A stretch of DNA of 64,000 nt from Curtobacterium sp. VKM Ac-1393 (GTDB lineage Bacteria > Actinomycetota > Actinomycetes > Actinomycetales > Microbacteriaceae), in contig NZ_JADKRW010000003.1 in the NCBI RefSeq assembly GCF_015350995.1, positions 62,001-126,000 of the forward strand, given 5' to 3'. The notes below the pieces were generated by a model. That model ran no database searches and was not told the DNA's origin. It saw only the letters and a list, made by a program, of their open reading frames with translations. The position numbers were made by a program, and so were the translations under genes. Below are positions 25,292 to 34,504 of the stretch, one piece after another (position 1 is the stretch's first letter; each line of letters opens with the position of its first letter).

Positions 25292-26227
25292 GTGACCGCG
25301 ACACTCACGACGGCACTCGAACCGGCGAAGACCCGCGCCGGTTCCGGCGGGTCCGGGCCGGCGCGCAAGCGGATGCGCTCGTTCTACCCCGCGTGGTTCT
25401 TCATCCCCGCGATCGCGCTGTACGTCGTGTTCTTCGCGGTCCCCACCTTCGCCGGGTTCTACTTCTCCCTCACCCGCTGGACGTTGTTCGACCAGACCTT
25501 CATCGGCTTCGACAACTTCGTCCGGTTCTTCCAGGACCCGCAGCTCGTCTCCGGGTTCGTGCACACGTTCCAGTACGGCTTCGTGACGAGCGCGGCGAAG
25601 GTGGTCATCGGACTCGCCCTCGCCCTGCTCCTCACGTCGCCCGTGCTGGGGCGTGGCTACCTGCGGGCGGTCGTGTTCTTCCCGGTGCTCGTGTCGACGA
25701 TCGGCATCGGCATCACGTTCAAGGCGCTGATGGACCCGTTCCACGGCATCATCAACGGCGTCCTCGGTTCGGTCGGCCTCCCCACTCCGGGGTGGCTGAC
25801 CGACCCGGCCCTCGCCCTGTGGAGCGTCGCCGCGGTGGACGTCTGGAAGGGCGTCGGCATCGCGACGCTCATCTTCATCGCCGGCATCGTGGCGATCCCG
25901 CAGGAGTACTTCGAGGCAGCACGGGTCGACGGCGCGAGCGCGTGGTCGATCTTCAAGAACATCACGTTGCCGCTGTCGCGTCCCGCGATGGGCACCGTCA
26001 TCATCCTGTCGCTGATCGGCGGGCTGCGGTCCTTCGACCTGATCTGGGCGATGACCGGCGGCGGACCAGGGTTCACCAGTGACGTCATCGCGAGCGTCAT
26101 CTACAAGCAGTACCAGGCCGGGTTCTACGGCCTGTCGACCGCCGGCAACGTGGTCCTGTTCGTGGTCGTCACGGCGATCATGGTCCCGATCTCGTGGCTC
26201 CTCAACCGCAAGGAGGCGGACCTGTGA
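25292..26227 (+). CDS. Sugar ABC transporter permease 1
   Basis: A 311-residue MalF-type permease with six helices; YVVFFAVPTFAGFYFSLTRW is the first. The EAA loop that contacts the ATPase is EYFEAARVDGASAWSIFKNI at ~207. GTG start at 25292, five bases after the binding-protein stop; the end overlaps the second permease by GTGA. It forms a heterodimer with the next product. Confidence 0.92.
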   Translation: MTATLTTALEPAKTRAGSGGSGPARKRMRSFYPAWFFIPAIALYVVFFAVPTFAGFYFSLTRWTLFDQTFIGFDNFVRFFQDPQLVSGFVHTFQYGFVTSAAKVVIGLALALLLTSPVLGRGYLRAVVFFPVLVSTIGIGITFKALMDPFHGIINGVLGSVGLPTPGWLTDPALALWSVAAVDVWKGVGIATLIFIAGIVAIPQEYFEAARVDGASAWSIFKNITLPLSRPAMGTVIILSLIGGLRSFDLIWAMTGGGPGFTSDVIASVIYKQYQAGFYGLSTAGNVVLFVVVTAIMVPISWLLNRKEADL

Positions 26228-27120
26228 CCGCCGTCACCAGCCCCCGCCGGACCGCCGGCCGCGCGCCGACACCGGCGACGAAGAACCGCCACCCGGGGCG
26301 TGCCCGCCGGTGGATCATCGGCTCGATCGCCATCGTCGTCAGCTTCGTGGTGTTCCTGGTGCCGTTCGTCTTCGTCCTGCTGCAGGCCATGAAGAACCCG
26401 GCCGAGGCGAACCAGCTCGGCTTCAGCCTGCCGACCGAGTGGCAGCTCTGGCAGAACCTGCAGGCCGTGTTCGGCTCCGGTGACGGCGTGATCGTCCGTG
26501 CGTTCCTGAACAGTGCGGTCCTGACCGTGGGCAGCGTCATCGTGATGGTCGTGTTCTCCGCGATGGTCGGGTACGTGCTGCAGCGTCGTCCGAGCAAGTG
26601 GAACGGCGTGATCAACTTCTTCGTCCTGGCGGGGCTCATCGTCCCGCCGGCGATCGTCCCGACGATCTGGGTGCTGCAGGGCCTGAACCTGTTCAAGACC
26701 ATGGGCGGGATGATCCTCATCGAGGCGACCTTCGGCCTGTCGTTCTGCATCCTGCTGTTCCGGGCGTTCGTCGCGACGATCCCGAAGGAGCTCGACGAGG
26801 CCGCCGTCCTCGACGGCGCCGGCCCCATCCGACTGTTCTTCGGGGTGGTGCTGCCGCTGCTCAAGCCGGTGATCATCACGGTCGTGCTCGTGCAGTCCGT
26901 CACGGTGTTCAACGACTTCACGAACCCGCTGTACTTCCTGCCGGGGTCCGAGAACGCCACCGTGCAGCAGACGCTCTACTCGTTCCAGAGCCAGTCCGTC
27001 AGCCAGCTCAACCTGCTGTTCACCGACGTGCTGCTCATCACGATCCCGCCGCTCATCCTCTACGTCTTCTTCAACCGCCAGATCGTCGCCGGCATGACCA
27101 GCGGCGCCGTCAAGGGCTGA
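26224..27120 (+). CDS. Sugar ABC transporter permease 2
   Basis: A 298-residue MalG-type permease. Six helices starting WIIGSIAIVVSFVVFLVPF; the EAA loop is ELDEAAVLDGAGPIRLFFGV at ~190. The GTG start at 26224 overlaps the stop of permease 1; an upstream ATG at 26194 lies inside permease 1 and is rejected. A long basic N-terminus (RRTAGRAPTPATKNRHPGRA) stays in the cytoplasm. Confidence 0.92.
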   Translation: MTAVTSPRRTAGRAPTPATKNRHPGRARRWIIGSIAIVVSFVVFLVPFVFVLLQAMKNPAEANQLGFSLPTEWQLWQNLQAVFGSGDGVIVRAFLNSAVLTVGSVIVMVVFSAMVGYVLQRRPSKWNGVINFFVLAGLIVPPAIVPTIWVLQGLNLFKTMGGMILIEATFGLSFCILLFRAFVATIPKELDEAAVLDGAGPIRLFFGVVLPLLKPVIITVVLVQSVTVFNDFTNPLYFLPGSENATVQQTLYSFQSQSVSQLNLLFTDVLLITIPPLILYVFFNRQIVAGMTSGAVKG

Positions 27121-27199
27121 CGCCCACCCCGGCCAGGAGGCCCGACCCGCCTCCGCCGGGGAGCCCCGCCCCGGCAGACGGCCGGGCCCACGACCCCGC

Positions 27200-27219
27200 A
27201 CCGGTCGACGACGACCGGT
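27200..27219 (+). promoter_or_regulatory. Small hairpin before the rhamnosidase ribosome-binding site
   Basis: ACCGGTCG-ACGA-CGACCGGT, perfect 8-bp stem, ending seven bases before GTGAAAGGA. The 120-bp spacer also holds a GC-rich hairpin around 27140-27190. It may stabilise or attenuate the downstream message; no promoter is evident. Confidence 0.4.
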
Positions 27220-27240
27220 CGCGTGAAAGGACCACACCAC

Positions 27241-29568
27241 ATGACCACCTGGACCGCACCGTTCATCACGAGCGTCGACGACCTCGGGAGCGCACCGATC
27301 CTGCGCCGTGAGTTCACCCTCGACGACGGCCACGGCGCCGTCACCGGGGCGACCCTCGACGTCAGCGCCCTCGGCGTCGTCGAGGCGTGGCTCGGAGGCG
27401 AACGCGTCTCCGACCACCTGCTCGAACCGGGGTGGACGAGCTACGAGTGGCGCATCCGCGTCGTCTCGCACGACGTCACGGCACACCTGGCCGAGACGAC
27501 CGCGGGCAGCGCCGCCGTGCTCGCCCTCGTGCTCGGCAAGGGCTGGGCCGCCGGCCGGCTCGCCTGGGGTGGTGGTGGCGGTTGGTACGCCGACGAGCCC
27601 GCCGGGTTCGCCGAACTCCGCATCACCTTCGCTGACGGCCACGAACAGCTCGTCGCCACCGACACGGACTGGCAGGCCCTGTCCAGCGCGATCACCGCCG
27701 ACGAGCTGTACGACGGCGAGGACATCGACGCCCGACTCCGCGACGGCTCCTTCCTGACGCCCGGCGAGGTCACCACGCCGAGCGTCGACGGCCACGAGGG
27801 ACGCACCAGCGCCGTGCGCACCGTCGACCTCGGCGAACGCGAACTCGTGGCCGACACCGTGCCGCCGGTCCGGCCCCTCGCCGAGATCGCTCCCGTCGAG
27901 GTCTGGACGAGCCCGTCCGGCGCGACGCTGATCGACTTCGGCGTGAACCTGGTCGGCTGGGTCCGCGTGACCGCCAGCGGACCGGCCGGCACCGTCCTGA
28001 CCCTCACGCACGCCGAGGTCCTCGAGCACGACGAACTCGGCACCCGCCCGCTGCGCACCGCGAAGGCGACGGACCACTTCACCCTGAGCGGCAGCCGCGC
28101 GGACGGTTCCGGCACCCCGGACGTGTTCGAGCCCCGGTTCACCTTCCACGGCTTCCGGTACGCCCAGGTCGACGGCTGGACCGGCACGCTCGACGAACTC
28201 CGATCGGCCGTCACCGCGGTGCAGGTCGGCTCCGACCTGACCCGGACGGGCACGTTCGAGTCCAGCCACGAGCTGCTCAACACGTTCCACGACAACGTCA
28301 TCCGGGGCATGCAGGGCAACTTCCTGAGCGTCCCGACCGACTGCCCGCAGCGCGACGAGCGGCTCGGATGGACAGGGGACATCGCGGCATTCGCGCCGAC
28401 GGCGTCGTACCTGTTCGACACCCGCGCCTTCCTGGGCGACTGGCTCCGCGACGTGTGGCTCGAGCAGCAGCACGCCGACGGTGTGATCCCGTTCGTGGTG
28501 CCGGACGTGCTCAAGTACTCCCCCGCCGAGGACTTCGGCACCCCCGACGCCACCGCGATCTGGTCAGACGCCGGCGTGTGGGTGCCGTGGACCCTGTACC
28601 AGGCGTACGGCGACACCGCGGTGCTCGAGGAGCAGCTCGACTCGATGATGGCGCACCTCCGCCGCATCAGGGGCCACCTGTCACCCGAGGGCCTGTCGGA
28701 CACCGTCTTCCAGTTCGGCGACTGGCTCGACCCGGACGCCCCGCCGGAGGACGCTGCCAAGGCGAAGGCCGACCCGGGCGTCGTCGCGACGGCGTGCGCG
28801 TACCGCAGCGCGACCCTGGTGGCGCAGGCGGCGCGGTTGACGGGCCACGAGGCGGAGGCGACCGAAGCCGAGGAGCTGGCCACGGGCCTCCAGGCCGCGT
28901 TCCGTCAGCGCTACGTGACCGACGGCCGCATCCGGAGCGACTGCACCACCGTCTACGCGCTCGCGATCGTGTTCGGCATCCTCGACGAGGACGACGAGCG
29001 CCGTGCGGGTGACCGCCTGGCGGAGCTGGCCGAGCAGTCCGGGTACCGGATCTCGACGGGCTTCGCGGGCACGCCGTTCATCACCGACGCGCTGACGCAG
29101 ACCGGCCACCTCGACGACGCGTACCGGCTGCTGCTGCAGACGGAGTGCCCGTCGTGGCTGTACCCGGTGACGATGGGCGCGACGACGGTCTGGGAGCGGT
29201 GGGACTCGATGCTGCCGGACGGCACCATCAACCCGGGTGAGATGACCTCGTTCAACCACTACGCGCTCGGGGCGGTGGCGGACTGGATGCACCGGGTGGT
29301 GGGCGGCCTGTCGGCGCTCGAACCGGGGTACGCCTCCGTGCTCATCGCGCCGCAGCCGGGCGGCGGCCTGACGTGGGCGTCGACCTCGCTCGACTCCGTG
29401 CACGGGCACATCGCGGTGCGGTGGGAGCTCGTCGACGGCGAGCTGCTGGTCCGTGCACAGGTGCCGGAGGGCGTCACCGCGGTGGTGCGCTTGCCGGGAA
29501 CGGCGGAGCAGCGGCTCGGAGCCGGCTCGCACGAGCTGCGTGCGCCCGCTGCGGTCCCCGCGGCGTAG
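27241..29568 (+). CDS. Alpha-L-rhamnosidase, GH78
   Basis: A 775-residue intracellular enzyme (no signal peptide) that cleaves terminal L-rhamnose from imported rhamnosides. The N-terminal beta domain has ISA-type segments around VVEAWLGGERVSDHLLEPGW and the Bac_rhamnosid fold; the catalytic alpha/alpha barrel carries CPQRDERLGWTGDIAAFAPT at 368, the GH78 signature, then WERWDSMLPDG at ~650 and SFNHYALGAVADWMHR, both conserved around the active site. The C-terminal beta-sandwich ends in an Ala/Pro tail. ATG at 27241 with GAAAGGA upstream; a GTG at 27223 is also in frame. It ends the importer operon and is followed by a strong terminator. Confidence 0.92.
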   Translation: MTTWTAPFITSVDDLGSAPILRREFTLDDGHGAVTGATLDVSALGVVEAWLGGERVSDHLLEPGWTSYEWRIRVVSHDVTAHLAETTAGSAAVLALVLGKGWAAGRLAWGGGGGWYADEPAGFAELRITFADGHEQLVATDTDWQALSSAITADELYDGEDIDARLRDGSFLTPGEVTTPSVDGHEGRTSAVRTVDLGERELVADTVPPVRPLAEIAPVEVWTSPSGATLIDFGVNLVGWVRVTASGPAGTVLTLTHAEVLEHDELGTRPLRTAKATDHFTLSGSRADGSGTPDVFEPRFTFHGFRYAQVDGWTGTLDELRSAVTAVQVGSDLTRTGTFESSHELLNTFHDNVIRGMQGNFLSVPTDCPQRDERLGWTGDIAAFAPTASYLFDTRAFLGDWLRDVWLEQQHADGVIPFVVPDVLKYSPAEDFGTPDATAIWSDAGVWVPWTLYQAYGDTAVLEEQLDSMMAHLRRIRGHLSPEGLSDTVFQFGDWLDPDAPPEDAAKAKADPGVVATACAYRSATLVAQAARLTGHEAEATEAEELATGLQAAFRQRYVTDGRIRSDCTTVYALAIVFGILDEDDERRAGDRLAELAEQSGYRISTGFAGTPFITDALTQTGHLDDAYRLLLQTECPSWLYPVTMGATTVWERWDSMLPDGTINPGEMTSFNHYALGAVADWMHRVVGGLSALEPGYASVLIAPQPGGGLTWASTSLDSVHGHIAVRWELVDGELLVRAQVPEGVTAVVRLPGTAEQRLGAGSHELRAPAAVPAA

Positions 29569-29578
29569 CGGGCCTGGC

Positions 29579-29640
29579 GGAACCAGGTTCCGGACACAAC
29601 ACCGCGGAGATGCGTGGTGCTGTGTCCGGAACCTGGTTCC
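29579..29640 (+). terminator. Terminator hairpin, GGAACCAGGTTCC family copy 2 (full length)
   Basis: Both arms are complete: GGAACCAGGTTCC followed by GGACACAACAC, a 14-nt loop, and the complementary arm, giving a 24-bp stem with one mismatch. It starts 11 bp behind the rhamnosidase stop. Confidence 0.85.
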
Positions 29641-29662
29641 CGCCACTCACACCCCCACACGG

Positions 29663-29705
29663 TTGCGGCCGACCGCCGCGACCCGTACTGTATGAAACGA
29701 TTCAA
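29663..29705 (+). promoter_or_regulatory. rhaI promoter with LacI-type operator
   Basis: TTGCGG (29663-29668), 17-bp spacer, TACTGT (29686-29691); ATGAAACGATTCAA (29692-29705) directly follows the -10 and differs from TTGAAACGTTTCAA at two positions. The same operator type is found at the importer promoter, so both halves of the pathway appear to answer one repressor. Confidence 0.68.
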
Positions 29706-29726
29706 TCAGCCACGAGGAAGTGCACG

Positions 29727-30899
29727 ATGACATCGACCCCGACCTTCACCGGCATCGCCGACCAGCTCACACGACAGCAGATCGAGCTGCCCAGCTGGGC
29801 CTTCGGCAACTCCGGCACCCGCTTCAAGGTGTTCAGCACGCCAGGCACCCCGCGCGACCCGTACGAGAAGATCGCCGACGCCGCCCAGGTGCACCAGTAC
29901 ACGGGCCTCGCACCGACCGTGGCGCTGCACATCCCGTGGGATCTCGTCGACGACTTCAGCGACCTCAAGCGCCACGCCGAAGAGCACGGCGTCGCGCTCG
30001 GGACGATCAACTCGAACACCTTCCAGGACGACGACTACAAGTTCGGCGCCCTCACGCACACCGACGCGAGCATCCGGCAGAAGGCGATCGACCACCACCT
30101 GCGCTGCATCGACGTGATGGACGCCACCGGCAGCCGCGACCTGAAGATCTGGCTCGCCGAGGGCTCGAACTACCCCGGCCAGGCCGACATGCGTGAACGC
30201 CAGGACCGCTTGCACGAGTCGCTCAGCACGATCTACGACCGCCTCGGCGCACACCAGCGCCTGGTGCTCGAGTACAAGTTCTTCGAGCCGTCGTTCTACC
30301 ACACGGACGTTCCGGACTGGGGCACGAGCTACGTGCAGACGTCGGCGCTCGGCGACAAGGCGATGGTCTGCCTCGACACCGGCCACCACGCCCCGGGCAC
30401 GAACATCGAGTTCATCGTGATGCAGCTCCTGCGCCTCGGCAAGCTCGGCTCCTTCGACTTCAACTCGCGCTTCTACGCCGACGACGACCTGATCGTCGGG
30501 GCAGCGGACCCGTTCCAGCTCTTCCGCATCCTGGTCGAGGTCATCCGCGGCGGCGGCTACGACAACCACGACGTCGCGTTCATGCTCGACCAGTGCCACA
30601 ACATCGAGGACAAGATCCCCGGGCAGATCCGCTCCGTGCTGAACGTGCAGGAGATGACGGCCCGGGCGCTGCTCCTCGACCGCGTGGCCCTGACCGCAGC
30701 ACAAGAGGCGCACGACGTCCTCGGTGCCAACGAGGTCTTCATGGACGCGTACCAGACCGACGTCCGTGCGGACCTCGCGGCCTGGCGTGAATCACGCGGC
30801 CTGCCGGCGAACCCGATGCGCGCGTACCTGGACTCCGGCTACCAGCGGCAGATCGCGGAAGACCGCGTCGGCGGCGTTCAGGCCGGCTGGGGCGCGTAG
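29727..30899 (+). CDS. rhaI: L-rhamnose isomerase
   Basis: A 390-residue TIM-barrel isomerase of the RhaI (Pseudomonas stutzeri-like) type, converting L-rhamnose to L-rhamnulose. The start MTSTPTFTGIADQLTRQQIE and the ELPSWAFGNSGTRF segment are typical; metal ligands lie in VLEYKFFEPSFYHTDVPDWG (~177), MVCLDTGHHAPG and SFDFNSRFYADDDL. It is not the E. coli RhaA lineage. It opens the catabolic operon and has its own promoter with a LacI operator. GAGGAAG precedes the ATG. The aldolase gene follows after five bases. Confidence 0.92.
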   Translation: MTSTPTFTGIADQLTRQQIELPSWAFGNSGTRFKVFSTPGTPRDPYEKIADAAQVHQYTGLAPTVALHIPWDLVDDFSDLKRHAEEHGVALGTINSNTFQDDDYKFGALTHTDASIRQKAIDHHLRCIDVMDATGSRDLKIWLAEGSNYPGQADMRERQDRLHESLSTIYDRLGAHQRLVLEYKFFEPSFYHTDVPDWGTSYVQTSALGDKAMVCLDTGHHAPGTNIEFIVMQLLRLGKLGSFDFNSRFYADDDLIVGAADPFQLFRILVEVIRGGGYDNHDVAFMLDQCHNIEDKIPGQIRSVLNVQEMTARALLLDRVALTAAQEAHDVLGANEVFMDAYQTDVRADLAAWRESRGLPANPMRAYLDSGYQRQIAEDRVGGVQAGWGA

Positions 30900-30904
30900 A
30901 CACC

Positions 30905-33007
30905 ATGACGATCGACAGCCTGGAGGCACGGGTGGACCCCGCAACGCACGCCACGTCCGCAGACGAGACGGTCACGGCGCTCATCGCGCGCTCGAACGCG
31001 CTCGGCTCGGATCCGCGGATCACGAACTACGCCGGCGGGAACACCTCGGCGAAGGGCACCGACACCGACCCGGTGACCGGCGAACCGGTCGAGTTGCTCT
31101 GGGTGAAGGGCTCAGGGGGCGACCTCGGAACCCTCACCCCGGCGGGCCTCGCAGTGCTCCGCCTCGACCGGGTCCGTGCACTCCAGGACATGTACGCATC
31201 AGACACAGGCCCCGGGGTGGAGCGCGAGGACGAGATGGTCGCCGCGTTCGACTACACCCTGCACGGCAAGGGTGGTGCCGCCCCGTCCATCGACACGGCG
31301 ATGCACGCCCTCGTCGACGCCGCGCACGTGGACCACCTGCACCCGGACGCCGGCATCGCCATCGCGACGGCGGCGGACGGACCGGCCCTGACGTCGACGA
31401 TCTTCGGCGACAGGGTGGTGTGGGTGCCGTGGCGCCGACCCGGGTTCCAGCTCGGGCTCGACATCGCCGCGATCAAGCGGGACCACCCCCAGGCGATCGG
31501 CACGATCCTCGGCGGCCACGGGATCACGGCCTGGGGTGCGACGAGCGAGGAGGCTGAGGCGAACTCGCGCTGGATCATCGACACCGCCGAGCGGTACATC
31601 GCGGAGCACGGCGCCGAGCAGCCCTTCGGCGCGGTCCTAGCGGGGTTCGAAGCACTGCCGGCCGACGAGCGCCACGCTCGTGCCGCCGCCCTCGCCCCGA
31701 CGATCCGTGGCATCGCCGGGCACGACAAGCCGGTGGTGGGGCACTTCGCCGACTCCGACGTCGTGCTCGACTTCCTGGCGAGCGCACGCGCGGACGAGCT
31801 CGCCGCCCTCGGCACGAGCTGCCCGGACCACTTCCTGCGCACCAAGGTGAAGCCGCTCATCCTCGACCTGCCCGCCACCGCGAGCGTCGACGAGCAGACC
31901 GCCCGCCTGCACGAACTCCACGAGCAGTACCGCGCGGACTACCAGGCCTACTACGACCGCCACGCGAACCCGGACTCCCCCGCGATCCGCGGCGCCGACC
32001 CGCTCATCGTGCTGGTGCCCGGCGTCGGGATGTTCTCGTACGGCAAGGACGCCCAGACGGCCCGCGTCGCCGGGGAGTTCTACGTCAACGCGATCAACGT
32101 CATGCGCGGAGCCGAGTCGTTGAGCACCTACGCCCCCATCGACGAGGCCGAGAAGTTCCGCATCGAGTACTGGGCCCTCGAAGAGGCGAAGCTGCAGCGG
32201 ATGCCCGCCCCTGCGAAGCTGAGCACCCGGATCGCACTCGTGACCGGCGCCGCGAGCGGCATCGGCAAGGCCATCGCGAAGCGCCTGGCGGCCGAGGGTG
32301 CCGCGGTCGTCATCGCGGACCTCGACCTGGCGAAGGCACAGGAGGCGGCCGCCGAGATCGGTGGCCCGGACCAGGCGATCGGCGTCGCGGCGAACGTGAC
32401 GAGTGCAGCGGACATCGAGCAGGCGATCCAGCAAACCCTGCTGCACTTCGGCGGTCTCGACCTCGTCGTGAACAACGCCGGACTGTCGCTCAGCAAGAGC
32501 CTGCTCGAGACCACCGAACAGGACTGGGACCTGCAGCACGACGTCATGGCGAAGGGGTCGTTCCTGGTGTCCAAGGCGGCGGCGAAGGTCCTCATCGAGC
32601 AGGCCCTCGGCGGCGACATCGTGTACATCTCGTCGAAGAACTCGGTGTTCGCCGGCCCGAACAACATCGCGTACTCGGCCACGAAGGCCGACCAGGCGCA
32701 CCAGGTGCGGTTGTTGGCGGCGGAGCTCGGCGAGCACGGCATCCGCGTCAACGGCATCAACCCCGACGGCGTCGTCCGTGGCTCGGGCATCTTCGCCTCC
32801 GGCTGGGGCGCGAACCGCGCGAAGACCTACGGCATCGAGGAGCAGGACCTCGGGGCGTTCTACGCCCAGCGCACGATCCTGAAGCGCGAGGTCGTGCCGG
32901 AGAACGTCGCCAACGCCGTCTACGCCATCTGCACCGACGACTTCTCGCACACGACCGGACTGCACGTGCCCGTCGACGCCGGTGTCGCCGCCGCGTTCCT
33001 GCGCTGA
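30905..33007 (+). CDS. Bifunctional rhamnulose-1-phosphate aldolase / lactaldehyde dehydrogenase
   Basis: A 700-residue fusion. Residues 1-~430 are a class II aldolase: LLWVKGSGGDLGTL, VDHLHPDAGIAIA with metal histidines, and GGHGITAWG. Residues ~440-700 are a short-chain dehydrogenase: VTGAASGIGKAIAKRLA from 446, NNAGLS, and Tyr590-x3-Lys594 in YSATKADQ. The first half splits rhamnulose 1-phosphate into dihydroxyacetone phosphate and L-lactaldehyde; the second oxidises the aldehyde to L-lactate with NAD. Fusion proteins of this layout (RhaEW/YuxG-like) are widespread in Gram-positive rhamnose operons. It lies between rhaI and rhaB. Confidence 0.9.
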   Translation: MTIDSLEARVDPATHATSADETVTALIARSNALGSDPRITNYAGGNTSAKGTDTDPVTGEPVELLWVKGSGGDLGTLTPAGLAVLRLDRVRALQDMYASDTGPGVEREDEMVAAFDYTLHGKGGAAPSIDTAMHALVDAAHVDHLHPDAGIAIATAADGPALTSTIFGDRVVWVPWRRPGFQLGLDIAAIKRDHPQAIGTILGGHGITAWGATSEEAEANSRWIIDTAERYIAEHGAEQPFGAVLAGFEALPADERHARAAALAPTIRGIAGHDKPVVGHFADSDVVLDFLASARADELAALGTSCPDHFLRTKVKPLILDLPATASVDEQTARLHELHEQYRADYQAYYDRHANPDSPAIRGADPLIVLVPGVGMFSYGKDAQTARVAGEFYVNAINVMRGAESLSTYAPIDEAEKFRIEYWALEEAKLQRMPAPAKLSTRIALVTGAASGIGKAIAKRLAAEGAAVVIADLDLAKAQEAAAEIGGPDQAIGVAANVTSAADIEQAIQQTLLHFGGLDLVVNNAGLSLSKSLLETTEQDWDLQHDVMAKGSFLVSKAAAKVLIEQALGGDIVYISSKNSVFAGPNNIAYSATKADQAHQVRLLAAELGEHGIRVNGINPDGVVRGSGIFASGWGANRAKTYGIEEQDLGAFYAQRTILKREVVPENVANAVYAICTDDFSHTTGLHVPVDAGVAAAFLR

Positions 33008-33028
33008 TGCACGAAAAGAGGTAAGAGC

Positions 33029-34504
33029 ATGTCCACCAGCGGCACCGTCGCCGCGGTCGACCTCGGGGCGACGAGCGGCCGGGTGATCCTCGGGCACGTC
33101 GACACCGACGGCGTCCGGATGGAGCACGTCGCCCGGTTCCCGAACGGCCCCGTGACCCTGCACGAGCACGACCGCGAGGCCCTGCACTGGGACGTCGTCG
33201 AGCTGTACCGGCAGGTGACCGACGGCCTCCGGCAGGCGTTCGCCACACACCCGGCGATCGTCAGCATCGGCATCGACTCGTGGGCGGTCGACTACGGCCT
33301 GCTGCGCGACGGTCGGCTGCTCGGGCTGCCGTCCCACTACCGCGACGAGCGGCACGAGGGCGGCGTCGACCGCGTGCACCGACGGATGGACACTGCCGAG
33401 CTGTACGCCAGGAACGGTCTGCAGCACCTGCCCTTCAACACGGTGTTCCAGTTCGCCGCCGACCCGTCACTGCAGCTCGCCCAGCGGGCGCTGCTCATCC
33501 CCGACCTGCTCGGCTACTGGCTCACCGGTGTCCAGGCGGCCGAGCGCACGAACGCGTCGACGACCGGGGTCCTGAACGCGACGACCCGTGGATGGGACCC
33601 GGCGTTGCGGGCTGCTGCGGGCCTCCCGGCCGGCCTCCTGCCCACGCTGCGCGACCCGGGCGACCGACTCGGGCCCCTGCTGCCGTCCGTCGCCGACGCC
33701 GTCGGCGGGCAGGCGCCCGTCACGCTCGTCGGCTCGCACGACACCGCCTCCGCCGTCGTCGCGGTCCCCGCGACCGAACCGGACTTCGCGTACATCTCCT
33801 CCGGCACCTGGTCACTCGTCGGCATCGAGCTCGACGCACCCGTCCTGTCGGACGCGGCGCGCGACGCGAACTGCACCAACGAGGGCGGGGTCGACGGCCG
33901 CGTCCGGTTCCTGAAGAACGTGTCCGGACTGTGGTTGCTGTCCGAGAGCGTCCGCACCTGGGAGCGTGGTGGCTACCACATCGACCTGGAGGCCCTGCTC
34001 GCCTCCGCCGCGGCAGTCACGGCCCCGGTCCCCGTCTTCGACCCCGCCGACGAGTCGTTCACGGCGCCTGGCGACATGCCCGCGCGCATCGCCGCCTGGT
34101 GCGGCGACCACGGGCTGAGCGCGCCCGCGTCGCGGGCCGAGTTCGTGCGCTCGATCCTCGAGTCGCTGGCCGCCGCGTACGCGGAGACACTTGCGACGAT
34201 CAGCACCATCACGGGCAAAGACGTCCGACAGGTGCACATCGTCGGCGGCGGATCGCAGAACCGACTGCTCTGCCAGCTGACGGCCGACCGCACCGGGCTG
34301 CCCGTCCTGGCCGGGCCCGTCGAGGCGACAGCGCTCGGCAACATCCTGGTGCAGGCGCGGGCATCCGGATTCGGCGGCCTGCGCGGCGCATCGCTCGAGG
34401 CCCTGCGCGCAACGATCGCCCGCACCGTCGAGCCCGTCCGGTACACCCCGCGGGCCGATCACACCTCCCCACAATCCGCTCCGAGACGTAGGATGTCTGT
34501 ATGA
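33029..34504 (+). CDS. rhaB: Rhamnulokinase
   Basis: A 491-residue FGGY-fold kinase that phosphorylates L-rhamnulose at C1. [18 protein letters not shown] at the N-terminus is the RhaB form of the phosphate-1 motif; [13 protein letters not shown] at ~78, NTVFQFAAD, and [13 protein letters not shown] at ~254 are RhaB-specific; [18 protein letters not shown] near residue 405 is the adenosine motif. Preceded by AAAGAGGTAAGAGC. Its stop overlaps the lactate dehydrogenase start (ATGA), so the two are translated together. Confidence 0.94.
   Translation: MSTSGTVAAVDLGATSGRVILGHVDTDGVRMEHVARFPNGPVTLHEHDREALHWDVVELYRQVTDGLRQAFATHPAIVSIGIDSWAVDYGLLRDGRLLGLPSHYRDERHEGGVDRVHRRMDTAELYARNGLQHLPFNTVFQFAADPSLQLAQRALLIPDLLGYWLTGVQAAERTNASTTGVLNATTRGWDPALRAAAGLPAGLLPTLRDPGDRLGPLLPSVADAVGGQAPVTLVGSHDTASAVVAVPATEPDFAYISSGTWSLVGIELDAPVLSDAARDANCTNEGGVDGRVRFLKNVSGLWLLSESVRTWERGGYHIDLEALLASAAAVTAPVPVFDPADESFTAPGDMPARIAAWCGDHGLSAPASRAEFVRSILESLAAAYAETLATISTITGKDVRQVHIVGGGSQNRLLCQLTADRTGLPVLAGPVEATALGNILVQARASGFGGLRGASLEALRATIARTVEPVRYTPRADHTSPQSAPRRRMSV

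Noticed and set aside
26125..28473. A 782-codon minus-strand frame opposite permease 2 and the rhamnosidase
   Set aside because: Antisense shadow of well-supported genes; Arg/His/Glu-rich composition without any fold signature.
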